Shown here one piece after another: positions 43,522-52,827 of a DNA stretch of 64,000 nt (position 1 is its first letter; the number at the start of each line of letters is the position of its first letter). The notes beneath the pieces are model-generated. The model saw only the letters and a list, made by a program, of their open reading frames with translations. It was not told the origin of the DNA and ran no database searches. This DNA is from Anaerolineae bacterium (GTDB taxonomy: Bacteria > Chloroflexota > Anaerolineae > 4572-78 > J111): assembly GCA_020433805.1 (NCBI GenBank), contig JAGRBZ010000004.1, positions 1 to 64,000 of the forward strand, read 5' to 3'. The translations under genes and the position numbers were made by a program.

Positions 43522-45294
43522 TTACCTCAATTTGATATGGAGTTCCTTAAGCTGCTGCTCGGTCACCTCTGTGGGCGCACCGGCCATAAGATCGGCTGCG
43601 GATTGGCTTTTGGGGAAAGCGATTACTTCGCGAATATTCGGCTCGCCGGCTAACAGCATTACCAGCCGGTCGATGCCGGAGGCGATGCCGCCGTGGGGTG
43701 GTGTGCCAAATTCAAATGCTTCCAGCATATGGCCGAATTGCTTTTTAGCATGCTCTAGCTCCAAACCGATCAAACCGAATACTTTTTCCTGTAGCTCACG
43801 CTGGTGAATCCTGACGCTACCGCCGGCGATTTCATTACCGTTGAGCACCAAGTCGTGCTGCTTGCCGCGAGCTTGGCCGGGGTCAGAGTCCAATAAGGGG
43901 ATATCTTCATCAACAGGTGCGGTGAAGAGGTGATGGCTTGGATCCCAGCGCTTTTCATCTTCGTTCCACATCAGGAAGGGGAAATCGATCACCCAACAGA
44001 AGGCCAAGATGTTGTCATCGCGCAACCCCAGCCGATCGCCCAACTCTAACCGCAGCCGGCCCATCGACTCGTTGGCTACAGCCGGTTTGTCGGCTACAAA
44101 CAGCAGCAGGTCGCCCGGCTCTCCTTCTAGCTGGTCAATAATACTGGCCACTTCATCCGTAGACAGGAACTTGGCAAACGACGAGCGTCCGGCCACCGGG
44201 CCTTCATCGCTCTCATCGACCACTAACCACGCCAGCCCTTTTGCCCCGAAAACTTTAACGTAATCCGTTAATTCGTCAAGCTGTTTGCGGCTGTAACCAC
44301 CCAAACCCTTGGCCTTAATCCCTTTAACCAGGCCGCCGCTGCTGACGGTGCCGCTAAAGACCTTGAAGTCGCTGTTGGCTACGAGAGCGCTGATATCACT
44401 TAATTCCATCCCAAAGCGAATATCCGGGTTGTCTCGTCCATAACGATCCATAACGTCGTTGTAGCTGAGGCGAGGGAATGGCTTGTGCATAATCTGGGCC
44501 TCGCTCATGGTTTCGACCAGGCCGATCATCAGCCGCTCTGTGATGTCGAGGATGTCCGTTTGATCGACAAAACTCATTTCAACATCAAGCTGCGTGAACT
44601 CCGGCTGGCGATCGCCGCGCTGATCTTCATCGCGAAAACAGCGGGCAATTTGAAAGTAACGATCGTAGCCGGCGACCATCAAAAGCTGTTTCAACTGCTG
44701 CGGGCTTTGCGGCAGCGCATAAAACTGGCCGGCGTGAACGCGGCTGGGAACCAGATAGTCGCGCGCGCCCTCTGGCGTAGTCTTAAACAGAATAGGTGTT
44801 TCGACCTCAACAAAATCAACATCAGACAGGAAGTTGCGAATATAGCGGACAACCTCGTGGCGCAGGACAATATTGCGCTGCATTCGCTCTCGGCGCAGGT
44901 CTAAATACCGATATTTCAGCCGGATCATCTCATCAACCGGCGTTTCTTTATTAATATCAAAGGGCGGTGTATTGGCTTTATTGAGAATATTCAGCGAGCG
45001 CCCCTCAATTTCAATATCGCCGGTCTCTAAGTTGGGGTTGGCCTGCCCTTCCGGCCTGGCCCGAACCAAACCCGTTACCTGAATGACATACTCATTACGC
45101 AGCGTCTGGGCAAGATTATGCATGTCGGTATTGGTATCGGGATCAAAGACGATTTGAGTCAGCCCCCACCGGTCCCGCAGATCGATAAAAACGAGACCGC
45201 CATGATCGCGGCGGCGATGAACCCAGCCGGATAGGGTGACTTCTTCTCCTACATTATCAAGGTGAAGTGCATTACAGGTGTGTGTTCTAAACAT
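43522..45294 (-). CDS. aspS: Aspartate--tRNA ligase (bacterial type)
   Basis: 590 aa cytoplasmic class II synthetase that loads aspartate on tRNA-Asp (or tRNA-Asn too, if non-discriminating; not decided). The N-terminal OB-fold anticodon domain (about 1-105) is followed by catalytic motif 2 ([16 protein letters not shown], about 218-233). The GAD insert of the bacterial form (about 285-415) and motif 3 ([15 protein letters not shown], about 540-554) follow. GAGGAAAA precedes ATG 45294. It stands alone between the repeat element and a divergent methyltransferase gene. No T-box is seen in its leader, unlike valS. Confidence 0.97.
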   Translation of the reverse strand: MFRTHTCNALHLDNVGEEVTLSGWVHRRRDHGGLVFIDLRDRWGLTQIVFDPDTNTDMHNLAQTLRNEYVIQVTGLVRARPEGQANPNLETGDIEIEGRSLNILNKANTPPFDINKETPVDEMIRLKYRYLDLRRERMQRNIVLRHEVVRYIRNFLSDVDFVEVETPILFKTTPEGARDYLVPSRVHAGQFYALPQSPQQLKQLLMVAGYDRYFQIARCFRDEDQRGDRQPEFTQLDVEMSFVDQTDILDITERLMIGLVETMSEAQIMHKPFPRLSYNDVMDRYGRDNPDIRFGMELSDISALVANSDFKVFSGTVSSGGLVKGIKAKGLGGYSRKQLDELTDYVKVFGAKGLAWLVVDESDEGPVAGRSSFAKFLSTDEVASIIDQLEGEPGDLLLFVADKPAVANESMGRLRLELGDRLGLRDDNILAFCWVIDFPFLMWNEDEKRWDPSHHLFTAPVDEDIPLLDSDPGQARGKQHDLVLNGNEIAGGSVRIHQRELQEKVFGLIGLELEHAKKQFGHMLEAFEFGTPPHGGIASGIDRLVMLLAGEPNIREVIAFPKSQSAADLMAGAPTEVTEQQLKELHIKLR

Positions 45295-45621
45295 ACTGCT
45301 TTTCCTCTTGTTACAAAAAATTTGGGGAGATTGCGTTGCAACCGCCCCAATGTGTATTTAACATGTCTGCGAAATTCTAACACAAAAGCGAGAAATGTAA
45401 AAGAACGGTTTTGTGTTAGCTAAGGTGATCTTAGCACTTTCCGTGAACTGAGAAAAGGGTTGGCCTTGAAACTGTGCCGATAGCTTCTTCCTTGCCTTGT
45501 TGAAGGGCATAACGAGGGGCTTGTCGAAAGGGGCAGTTGCGATCACCTGAAACTTTACAAACGAGCCAAACAATCCTAAGATTAGGGGGCAACTTAACAG
45601 GCTATTTTGGGACACTGACCA
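45295..45621. other. Intergenic region between aspS and the DinB-methyltransferase gene
   Basis: This region must hold the promoters of the two divergent genes. A short open frame on the minus strand has no ribosome site and no protein-like features. No repeat or riboswitch was recognised. Confidence 0.4.
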
Positions 45622-46638
45622 ATGTACCGGAAACTACAGCATAACTTTGATATCATTCAGTACTTGCTAAAAGACATCTCAGCCGAGCAGTTGGCCTGGC
45701 GTAACCCGAAAGACAGTTTGACGCTGGACGAGATCATCGAACGTCTTAATCGGCTCGAGCAGTGGCATCACGCTTCACTACGATTGCATCCCATAAAAAT
45801 ACCGACCCTTTGTTTTGCAACATTCGGGGTGGATGCGATTTCTCGCAAAGTTGCTCATTGCCCGTGTAACTTTGAAACGTATGTTGACTCTCGTCGCCAT
45901 ACATTAGCCATGCTTAAGGATATCCCTGAGCCTTATTTTCAAATGCGTCACCCGCGTTTTGGCCTGCTTACTCTGGCCGACCTCATTCCCAAAATCGATG
46001 CGTATGATCAAGCCCATATACGTCAAATCGAGTCGATTATTCGTTGTATGCCGCTCAACCCGCTGCTGATCCGGGCCAAGTGCGAAATTGACTCGTATCA
46101 TCGCCGTTATCAATTCCACCTGCAACAGGCTCAATCGGTTCTGGATATTGGTGTGGGAACCGGGCTGGCGCTGAACCATATCATGCAAAACCATCCCCAA
46201 ATTCGTTTTGCAGGTGTCGATGTGCGCGATCTACGCCTGCCGGAGATAAACATACCGCTTCAGATATACAACGGTCATACGTTGCCCTTCGCCGACAATC
46301 AATTTGATGTTTCGTTACTTTTTTATGTTTTGCACCATTGTCAGAACCCGGAGCGAGTGTTAGACGAAGCGGTACGCGTTACGCGACAGAAGATCGTTCT
46401 CATAGAGGAGTTTGACCGGCCCGATGCCGATGAAATCAGCCTCGATCTCACCGAACGGCATGGTCATCGCGCCATCGGCCTGCCATCGGATATGCCTTAT
46501 CAACTCTTTAGTAAACCGGAGTTTGAAATGATGTTGTCCGCACATGGTTTGGTTCAACTCGATCAACAACGGCTGCCCTCTAGAACGACTCGTCCGGTTG
46601 AGAAGTTTTTGTACGTAACCCAACTCGCCACAACGTAA
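45622..46638 (+). CDS. DinB-like domain fused to SAM-dependent methyltransferase
   Basis: 338 aa, soluble. Residues about 1-145 are helical and end DAYDQAHIRQIESII, the pattern of the last helix of DinB four-helix-bundle proteins, where His helps bind metal. Residues about 150-335 are a class I methyltransferase with motif I VLDIGVGTGLAL, AGVDVRD, PFADNQFDVSLL and the post-motif YVLHHCQNPERVLDE. The substrate is unknown. ATG 45622 has no strong ribosome site. The 3' end overlaps the convergent YfhO-like gene by 59 bp. Confidence 0.85.
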   Translation: MYRKLQHNFDIIQYLLKDISAEQLAWRNPKDSLTLDEIIERLNRLEQWHHASLRLHPIKIPTLCFATFGVDAISRKVAHCPCNFETYVDSRRHTLAMLKDIPEPYFQMRHPRFGLLTLADLIPKIDAYDQAHIRQIESIIRCMPLNPLLIRAKCEIDSYHRRYQFHLQQAQSVLDIGVGTGLALNHIMQNHPQIRFAGVDVRDLRLPEINIPLQIYNGHTLPFADNQFDVSLLFYVLHHCQNPERVLDEAVRVTRQKIVLIEEFDRPDADEISLDLTERHGHRAIGLPSDMPYQLFSKPEFEMMLSAHGLVQLDQQRLPSRTTRPVEKFLYVTQLATT

Positions 46639-48985
46639 CGCCGATAAGGAGTGCAGCGGTCGTCCAGGCCAACCGATTACCCCATATCACACTGGCCGGT
46701 CGATAATCAAGCACGATGTCATATCGACCCGGCTCGCTTAAATAGACTCCCCGCAATAGGCCGTTTACTTTTTCTACCGGCTGCGTCGATCCATTGACTG
46801 TAGCCTGCCAGCCCGGATACCAAATTTCGCTTACCACCAGCCAGCCAGGGGTTTCTACCTCTGTCTCGATTTGGATTTGATTGCTCCCATAAGCTGTGAT
46901 CTCGGCGCTGCCGGCCGGGATGTCGTCATTACTAAGGGGAGTATCCGAGTCAACGATTGCGACATCGGCCAAATTGGATAGCGATTCAAGCTGCGCTAGC
47001 CAATCCGACTCCGGCGGGCGCGTTTGATGGGCAACCCAAGCCCGAGGCAGCGCTTCCCCATTGCGATAGATATACGTATCGTCGATCTTTTGCTCTAAGC
47101 TCAAGCCCTTCCAGTTCATCGGAAATGCGGCTGCGACATAGTCGACGTTAAGCAGCCCTAACAGCCGCAGGTTAGGTTCAACATCTTTTAACGCGGTCTC
47201 CAACGGTCCATCACCAAAGTGGGGGATCGTTACGCTAAAACCGGCATCGTCATAACCACCTGCTCTCGCCATAAATTGATCGTAGGTCGCCAGATGCACC
47301 GGCTCAACACCGTCGGCCAATTGGAGATTGAATGCGGCGGCGGTTTGCATAGAGAGGCTGTAGCTGGGCGAATAAACACGAAATGTACCGGACTGTTGAG
47401 CCAGATAGGTAGCGGCCGGGCGTCCTTCTGCCAGAGCCTCATCGAGCGGATCAAATCGCATCATCGACAAATCGAACGAAGCGAGATCAAGGTAAAGCAG
47501 CAGCCCCAGCAACAGCACCATAAATTGACTCGAAACCCGTTCGCGCATTCGGAGCAATATGACCGTCAACCCCACGGGCATAAAGAGCGCCAGCGCAAGG
47601 GGAGCGCGTCCCGCTTGTCCAAATAAAAATGTGAAGCCCAAACCTAGAATTAGCGCTGTGGCTCCGATAATTACGCTCATTCGCGTTAGCCATTGCTGCG
47701 CGTTTTCTGACCAGTGCGTTGTACGCAAGCGGTCAATACCAAAACCAACAAGCGCCGAGGTAGCTATCGCACCGACAAAAAACATACGGGCCGGCGTTCT
47801 GACCCATCGAAATCCGGGCACGAAGTCGTAAAATAAACTGTGAATCGGGGTTGATGGGCCGAGGGCGAAGAGAATCGAAAAGAGGAGTATCACCCCGTAA
47901 AACCAACTCCACGAACGGCGATGTATGCCAAAAAGCGCAATCAGCAAAGGGACAAGGCCCAAGTAAATCACCAACTCATGCCCACCTTGAGCCGAAGGTA
48001 ATAGTAGTCCAATCAGCAACTGTACCGGCGTAACCGAATATTCGGCTGCTTGAACCGGTGAAAGCGATCGATTACTATATTCTATCAGTTCTATTAAAGG
48101 CAACAGCTGACCGGCTCCCAATAATCCACCCAAACCGCACGCTATAGCCAGATAGAGCGTTGACCAGAAAAAGGATAACAAAAACGCGCCCCATTTGCCT
48201 CCGGCTTCATGAACCTGCCATGCCGCAATCAGAAAATGCCAGCTAACCATTGCAGCGATGAGATAAACCGTGTAAATCACCGGCAGTGTGTGGGTGACAA
48301 GCTGCATTCCGAGCGAAAGGGCAATGATGACGCAAGCAACCCAGGGAATGGGCGGTCGCCGTGTGGTAACAGGTTGCTCGCGATTCTGCGGTCTTAGCGA
48401 GCTGTCTGAAAAACCTGCTTGCGTTCGAAACAACATCATCACCCCGACTAATGCCCACGGCATCCAGCCAATTGCGCCGACCATACTCACGTGTCCGCCG
48501 GCTGCGTGGGCCAGCCATTTACCGTTGAGCGCAAAGGTTAATCCACCGAGCAAAGCCGCTTCACGCGACAGATTGTATTCGCGTAGTAAAAAATATATTC
48601 CAAACCCACCCAGTAGGAGATGGAAAATAAATAACAGATTGAATGTGAGTTCGAGGGGGAGGAGAAGTAAAAGCCAGGCCGGAGGATAAGCCAGCATCGC
48701 CAATTGGTTGGCAGCGAGCGGCATGCCGCTTAGAATAAGCGGTGTCCAGTAGGGTAGGCCGTCTCCGCGCTGCCAGCTTTCCGCCATCAAATGCGCCTTT
48801 GGCCAGTGGATAACCATCGTATCGGAAAAAGGGCTGAAAGTTGGATGCAAAATGAGGTCAGGGTTGCGTAAAACGGGTATGAATAATGAAAGTACGGAAA
48901 TGGTAATAACAAGGTACGGTAGAAACTTGAGTCGAAGATATTGAGACATGAGCCGATAAGTCTGTTTTATTTTATCCGGAAGCAC
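46580..48985 (-). CDS. YfhO-like polytopic membrane protein
   Basis: 801 aa. About twelve hydrophobic helices (20-560 and one at about 775-795) surround a soluble outer domain (about 565-770). The opening pattern (DTMVIHWPKAHLMAESWQRG, LPYWTPLILSGMPLAANQ) is that of YfhO/GT-C-like membrane proteins, some of which glycosylate lipoteichoic acids or transfer sugars from lipid carriers. GTG 48985 overlaps the preceding gene by 14 bp and gives an operon-like start; ATG 48949 is the alternative. It is probably co-transcribed with the small transporter and the next membrane protein upstream. Confidence 0.85.
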   Translation of the reverse strand: MLPDKIKQTYRLMSQYLRLKFLPYLVITISVLSLFIPVLRNPDLILHPTFSPFSDTMVIHWPKAHLMAESWQRGDGLPYWTPLILSGMPLAANQLAMLAYPPAWLLLLLPLELTFNLLFIFHLLLGGFGIYFLLREYNLSREAALLGGLTFALNGKWLAHAAGGHVSMVGAIGWMPWALVGVMMLFRTQAGFSDSSLRPQNREQPVTTRRPPIPWVACVIIALSLGMQLVTHTLPVIYTVYLIAAMVSWHFLIAAWQVHEAGGKWGAFLLSFFWSTLYLAIACGLGGLLGAGQLLPLIELIEYSNRSLSPVQAAEYSVTPVQLLIGLLLPSAQGGHELVIYLGLVPLLIALFGIHRRSWSWFYGVILLFSILFALGPSTPIHSLFYDFVPGFRWVRTPARMFFVGAIATSALVGFGIDRLRTTHWSENAQQWLTRMSVIIGATALILGLGFTFLFGQAGRAPLALALFMPVGLTVILLRMRERVSSQFMVLLLGLLLYLDLASFDLSMMRFDPLDEALAEGRPAATYLAQQSGTFRVYSPSYSLSMQTAAAFNLQLADGVEPVHLATYDQFMARAGGYDDAGFSVTIPHFGDGPLETALKDVEPNLRLLGLLNVDYVAAAFPMNWKGLSLEQKIDDTYIYRNGEALPRAWVAHQTRPPESDWLAQLESLSNLADVAIVDSDTPLSNDDIPAGSAEITAYGSNQIQIETEVETPGWLVVSEIWYPGWQATVNGSTQPVEKVNGLLRGVYLSEPGRYDIVLDYRPASVIWGNRLAWTTAALLIGVTLWRVGLRTKTSQPDESF

Positions 48986-49373
48986 CGCTCCGAACTAAGA
49001 AGAAAATTCCACATAAGATGAAGGCTACACCTAGCATACGTTCCCAGCCTACGGTTTCTCCAAAGAAGAAGCGGCCAATCAAAAGCGTAAAAACATAGGT
49101 TAATCCAACCATGGGGAAAGCGAGGCTAAAATCAAGCTTTGATAGAACATCAAGCCACAGAACAGCACTTAATCCGTAAAGGCCAAAACCAACAATAATC
49201 CACGGCGTTTGCAGAAGTTTGAAGATACCGCCTAATCCGTCTGATAAACTAACGCCACCAATGGCATTGAGACCAAATTTAAGCGAGGTCTGCCCGGCCG
49301 ATAAAAGCATGATGGAAAAAAGACCTAATAAGATTGTACCAACCACCTGACGATTAACCTCCGTTTTTTGCAT
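48972..49373 (-). CDS. Small DMT-superfamily (EamA/EmrE-like) membrane protein
   Basis: 133 aa with four transmembrane helices (about 10-30, 50-70, 80-100, 110-130), the single-unit size of SMR/ArnE-like transporters that work as dimers. Typical patterns are SLKFGLN after helix 1, and LDFSLAFPMVGLTYVFTLLIG and LGVAFILCGIF in pieces. AGGTGAAGCT precedes ATG 49373. Lying between two GT-C-type membrane proteins, it may flip a lipid-linked sugar, as ArnE/ArnF do; that is inference from context. Confidence 0.87.
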   Translation of the reverse strand: MQKTEVNRQVVGTILLGLFSIMLLSAGQTSLKFGLNAIGGVSLSDGLGGIFKLLQTPWIIVGFGLYGLSAVLWLDVLSKLDFSLAFPMVGLTYVFTLLIGRFFFGETVGWERMLGVAFILCGIFFLVRSGASG

Positions 49374-49420
49374 AGCTTCACCTGAGTTAAATAGTTTGTA
49401 ACGCTTATAAAAACCTTTAA

Positions 49421-51103
49421 TTAATGTTCCTGCTGACTCTTATAGATACGTACATCTCCGTTGGAGAAAACCACAGGGAGTTCCTGCAGAAGTTGAGGCT
49501 GGCCGATGGCTTGTTCTGAGAATCCGTAAAAGATATAGTCACTCTCTGGTGATGTTGATACCTGCTCGCCTTTGTAGAAAGCCTCGACTTGCGCCTTTTT
49601 GTCCTGAGCCTCAATCGTTTCAAAAGGATGCCCGTAAAACGCTCTCGCTCCGGTTTGGCCCGGTATCAACATGCCGATACGCGGCGAGGCCAGAATGATG
49701 TCGTCTGGCTCGACATTGTCCCGCAGCCATTCGAATGCAGCCGTTTCGTCATCTCGAACAAAAAGCAGCGATGCGGTCGGTGAATCGACCGGCTGTTGAG
49801 CAATAAGCAAAAGCGGTAAACCCCAAACGATTAAGGTGCCCAACAGCCCCATAACGATTACGCCTAAAACGATCATCCGTTGAAATGACTCTCTTAGTTT
49901 ACTCTGTGCCAACCAACGCAGCAATCCCATAGCCGCCAAAATTGCTAGTGGGATATGTAAGCCGGTGATAAAGCGGCGCTGCAAGGGAAACGGCACGTAG
50001 AGCAGCACTATCGAGCTTATTACCCACAAACAAAGCAGCCATTCGCCCTCAGAAGCTTCTCGCCTTCTCCACCACATAATGCTAATGGCGTTGATGAGTG
50101 CCAATCCGCCGATAATACCAAAGCCGAAGATAACGTCCGTAACGGGAGGCGTAGATGTTATATTCTGCGCATTCCAGCCGGCCAGTATGGGATTGGTTAC
50201 AGAGATCCAATACTGGTAGCCCACTACCGGCAGCGATGCACCGACCACACCTAGTGTAGGCCAAATATGAAGCCAGGGCAAACGTCCTCTGTCAATTAAA
50301 ACCTTCCGCCCAATAAAGAGCGCTGAAAGCAACCACACAATAATCAGCGCAAACGGCAGCACGAAAGCCAGCAGTACGGCCAAAAGACTGGGGGCCAGAA
50401 TCCAAGCAATGTGTTGTATCTGAGGAGGCCAAATGATATACATAAGGATAAGCAACATTAAGGTCAGGCCGAGCGGAAAATGTGGATTGGTATGCAGGCT
50501 GTAATGCACAAATGCCTCCGGTACCCAAAAGTCGATAGGGAAAGCACCAAAAGCAACTCCCAACCAACCTAAACCTGATGCGGTGCCTACCAAAAGATAG
50601 GCTAGACGCCGTTCGGCTATATTAGCCGTAATGTGAGCGTTAAATCGGTAAACTGTGAGGAGTAGGCCAAGCCCTATTATTAATCGGGCGAGGTGAAACA
50701 CGAGAACGAGAGAGGCGCTGGTCAAACGCGCGATGTGGCCTAGCCCTAGATAAAATGGAAAGAGAAATACACCATCATGCGGTTCCGGGGTGTAGGTTAA
50801 TTGAAACAGCCAGTGACCCTCTGCCCCTTGCTCTATTTTTGCCACGTATGTGTGACCGTCGAGCGGATTGACCAAGATTCCTGTAAAGTTCCAGCCGGGC
50901 GGAGTCATCGCCCAGGCGCTGAGAAAAGGGAGAGCGCTAGCAACCAAAATGAGGAGTGCCCATCCAACTGCCCAGCGCCATTCACCCGTAGTTATCAAGA
51001 CCTGATGACGTGGCGTGGCGTCTTGAGGGGCATCCATTACAGGATTTAGGCTATTACGGGCTGCGGGTTCTCGATAAGACACAATAATCTGCCGGTCGGA
51101 CAA
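49421..51103 (-). CDS. Polytopic membrane protein, GT-C glycosyltransferase-like
   Basis: 560 aa with about eleven hydrophobic helices (45-440) and a C-terminal soluble outer part (about 445-560) that includes EAFEWLRDNVEPDDIILASPRIG in pieces. This layout is seen in membrane proteins of the GT-C fold. A large first outer loop (LDGHTYVAKIEQGAEG) carries the acidic site such enzymes use. No exact family was recognised. The start is uncertain: TTG 51103 gives the longest form, but no ribosome site is clear there, nor at GTG 51082 or ATG 51037. It lies first in a three-gene minus-strand group. Confidence 0.75.
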   Translation of the reverse strand: MSDRQIIVSYREPAARNSLNPVMDAPQDATPRHQVLITTGEWRWAVGWALLILVASALPFLSAWAMTPPGWNFTGILVNPLDGHTYVAKIEQGAEGHWLFQLTYTPEPHDGVFLFPFYLGLGHIARLTSASLVLVFHLARLIIGLGLLLTVYRFNAHITANIAERRLAYLLVGTASGLGWLGVAFGAFPIDFWVPEAFVHYSLHTNPHFPLGLTLMLLILMYIIWPPQIQHIAWILAPSLLAVLLAFVLPFALIIVWLLSALFIGRKVLIDRGRLPWLHIWPTLGVVGASLPVVGYQYWISVTNPILAGWNAQNITSTPPVTDVIFGFGIIGGLALINAISIMWWRRREASEGEWLLCLWVISSIVLLYVPFPLQRRFITGLHIPLAILAAMGLLRWLAQSKLRESFQRMIVLGVIVMGLLGTLIVWGLPLLLIAQQPVDSPTASLLFVRDDETAAFEWLRDNVEPDDIILASPRIGMLIPGQTGARAFYGHPFETIEAQDKKAQVEAFYKGEQVSTSPESDYIFYGFSEQAIGQPQLLQELPVVFSNGDVRIYKSQQEH

Positions 51104-51230
51104 TGGTCATTGGAAACTACGAAGCAATACATAAAGTTCATGGTAGCCTATAGGTAGACCAATTGTCAATTTTATGAGAACAATAACCGGAATTAAAGTT
51201 TGCTTTGTTTATCAATATTGAGGAGGAACA

Positions 51231-51260
51231 AAAAAAGCGAACGTCACCCTTGACGCTCGC
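51231..51260 (-). terminator. recA terminator
   Basis: On the minus strand GCGAGCGTCA-AGGG-TGACGTTCGC (one G-U pair) followed by seven Ts. It lies about 35 bp after the recA stop. Confidence 0.85.
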
Positions 51261-51294
51261 TCCTATAGAAATTTATGGAGTTAAAAACGAAGTC

Positions 51295-52464
51295 TTAATC
51301 TAAATCGACATCAATTGGTGTATTATCCTCATCAAGTTCAAACGCTACCTGATTTTCAGTAGAGGACTTGCTTTTAGAGGTGGGCTTGGGTTTAGATTTT
51401 GTTTCAGTTGTTTTTTCTGCGTTGACCTTCTCTGCTGCGGCTGACATAATCGGATCGCTAATACGCAGCCCTTTCGCTTCCCGTACTTTGTTTTCAATCT
51501 CCATCATCATATCGAGATTGGCTTCCAAGAAGGTTTTGGCATTTTCACGACCTTGGGCCAGGCGGGTATCGCCATAGGAGTAGAACGCGCCTCGCTTGTC
51601 GACAATGTTTTCATTGACCGCATTATCGAGTACATCGCCTGAGCGAGAGATACCCTGGTTGTACATAATATCGAATTCACAAACACGGAAGGGCGGAGCT
51701 ACCTTGTTCTTTTTCACTGTAACTTTGGTTCGGTTACCAATTACCTCGCCGCTGTCTTTGATAGCCTGGGTTCGGCGAATATCAAGCCGAACAGAGGCAT
51801 AAAAGCGCAGTGCCATCCCGCCGGTAGTCGTTTCGGGGTTGCCGAACATCACGCCGATCTTTTGGCGGAGCTGGTTCGTGAAAATCAACATACAGTCACT
51901 TTGCTTAACCGTACCGGCTAACTTTCGTAGAGCTTGGCTCATCAAACGGGCTTGTAAACCCATATGCGAATCGCCCATTTCCCCTTCGATTTCCGCTCGG
52001 GGAACCAGTGCCGCTACACTATCGACCACCACGACATCAACTGCACCGGAGCGAACCAGCGCCTCGGTAATTTCCAGCGCTTGCTCGCCCGTGTCGGGCT
52101 GCGAAACATACAGATCGTCAATCATAACCCCACACTTTTCCGCATAGGTTGGGTCAAGCGCGTGCTCCACATCGACAAAGGCCGCTACACCACCTTGCTT
52201 TTGTGCTTCGGCGATGATGTGCTGACACAATGTCGTCTTGCCTGAACTTTCAGGACCGTAAATTTCGATAATCCTTCCTTTGGGCAACCCGCCGATACCC
52301 AATGCAAGGTCTAGCGACAGACAACCGGTTGGAATCGTTTCGATATTCAGCTCATTCCGGTCGCCCAGCCGCATGATTGTGCCGTCTCCAAAACGCTTCT
52401 TTAAGTCATCCAAGGCTACCGCCAGGGCTTTTTCCTTACCATTATTTTGTTGAACCTTGGCCAC
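51295..52464 (-). CDS. recA: Recombinase RecA
   Basis: 389 aa. DNA-dependent ATPase that catalyses strand exchange and triggers LexA self-cleavage. Walker A GPESSGKT (about 69-76), the [10 protein letters not shown] Walker B, the loop L1 [11 protein letters not shown], and L2 [20 protein letters not shown] in pieces are all intact. The C-terminal tail is Lys/Ser-rich then acidic (about 345-389), usual for the family. GTG 52464 has GGAGG nine bases upstream; longer in-frame readings start before that ribosome site and are rejected. Confidence 0.97.
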   Translation of the reverse strand: MAKVQQNNGKEKALAVALDDLKKRFGDGTIMRLGDRNELNIETIPTGCLSLDLALGIGGLPKGRIIEIYGPESSGKTTLCQHIIAEAQKQGGVAAFVDVEHALDPTYAEKCGVMIDDLYVSQPDTGEQALEITEALVRSGAVDVVVVDSVAALVPRAEIEGEMGDSHMGLQARLMSQALRKLAGTVKQSDCMLIFTNQLRQKIGVMFGNPETTTGGMALRFYASVRLDIRRTQAIKDSGEVIGNRTKVTVKKNKVAPPFRVCEFDIMYNQGISRSGDVLDNAVNENIVDKRGAFYSYGDTRLAQGRENAKTFLEANLDMMMEIENKVREAKGLRISDPIMSAAAEKVNAEKTTETKSKPKPTSKSKSSTENQVAFELDEDNTPIDVDLD

Positions 52465-52497
52465 AGTGTTATACCTCCGTAATCTATTATAAAAACA

Positions 52498-52552
52498 ACA
52501 CATATGTTCTAAAGGGTTCTGGTATTTTAGCACAAACGTTCTTTTGTGTCAA
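52498..52552 (-). promoter_or_regulatory. recA promoter with candidate SOS boxes
   Basis: On the minus strand TTGACA (52552-52547), a 17-bp spacer, and TAAAAT (52529-52524). The spacer contains GAACGTTTGTGC (52541-52530), one base from the GAACnnnnGTTC pattern of Bacillus-type LexA boxes. A second near match, GAACATATGTGT on the minus strand (52509-52498), lies just after the -10. The promoter is strong; LexA binding is inferred. Confidence 0.65.
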
Positions 52553-52827
52553 TATTTTTGTGGCACTTTGAACCAAATTGTACTCAAATCGTAATAATTT
52601 TTTCACACTTTTTTCGCACTATAGCGTTATGATAGTGCCGTTGCGGAAAATCACTTTTTGCGCATAAAGGTTGAAAGCGACTATAATAAAATTTGCTCTT
52701 CTTATGATAGTTTCGTGTCCGATAATGGCGTCGAAACCGAGACTGTCCATAAAGACTGTCGACCAATCGTCATTCCCCCCTAAAAATTTGTTGTCCAATC
52801 AATAATGTCTAAATTAGAGGAGACTCC
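52553..52827. other. Intergenic region between recA and the Kelch protein gene
   Basis: AT-rich, no gene seen. It presumably carries the promoter of the gene at 52828, which has GAGGAGA a few bases before its ATG. Confidence 0.4.

Noticed and set aside
45358-45615. An 85-codon frame on the minus strand in the aspS upstream region.
   Set aside because: No ribosome site, unlikely composition, and it overlaps the presumed promoters of two divergent genes.
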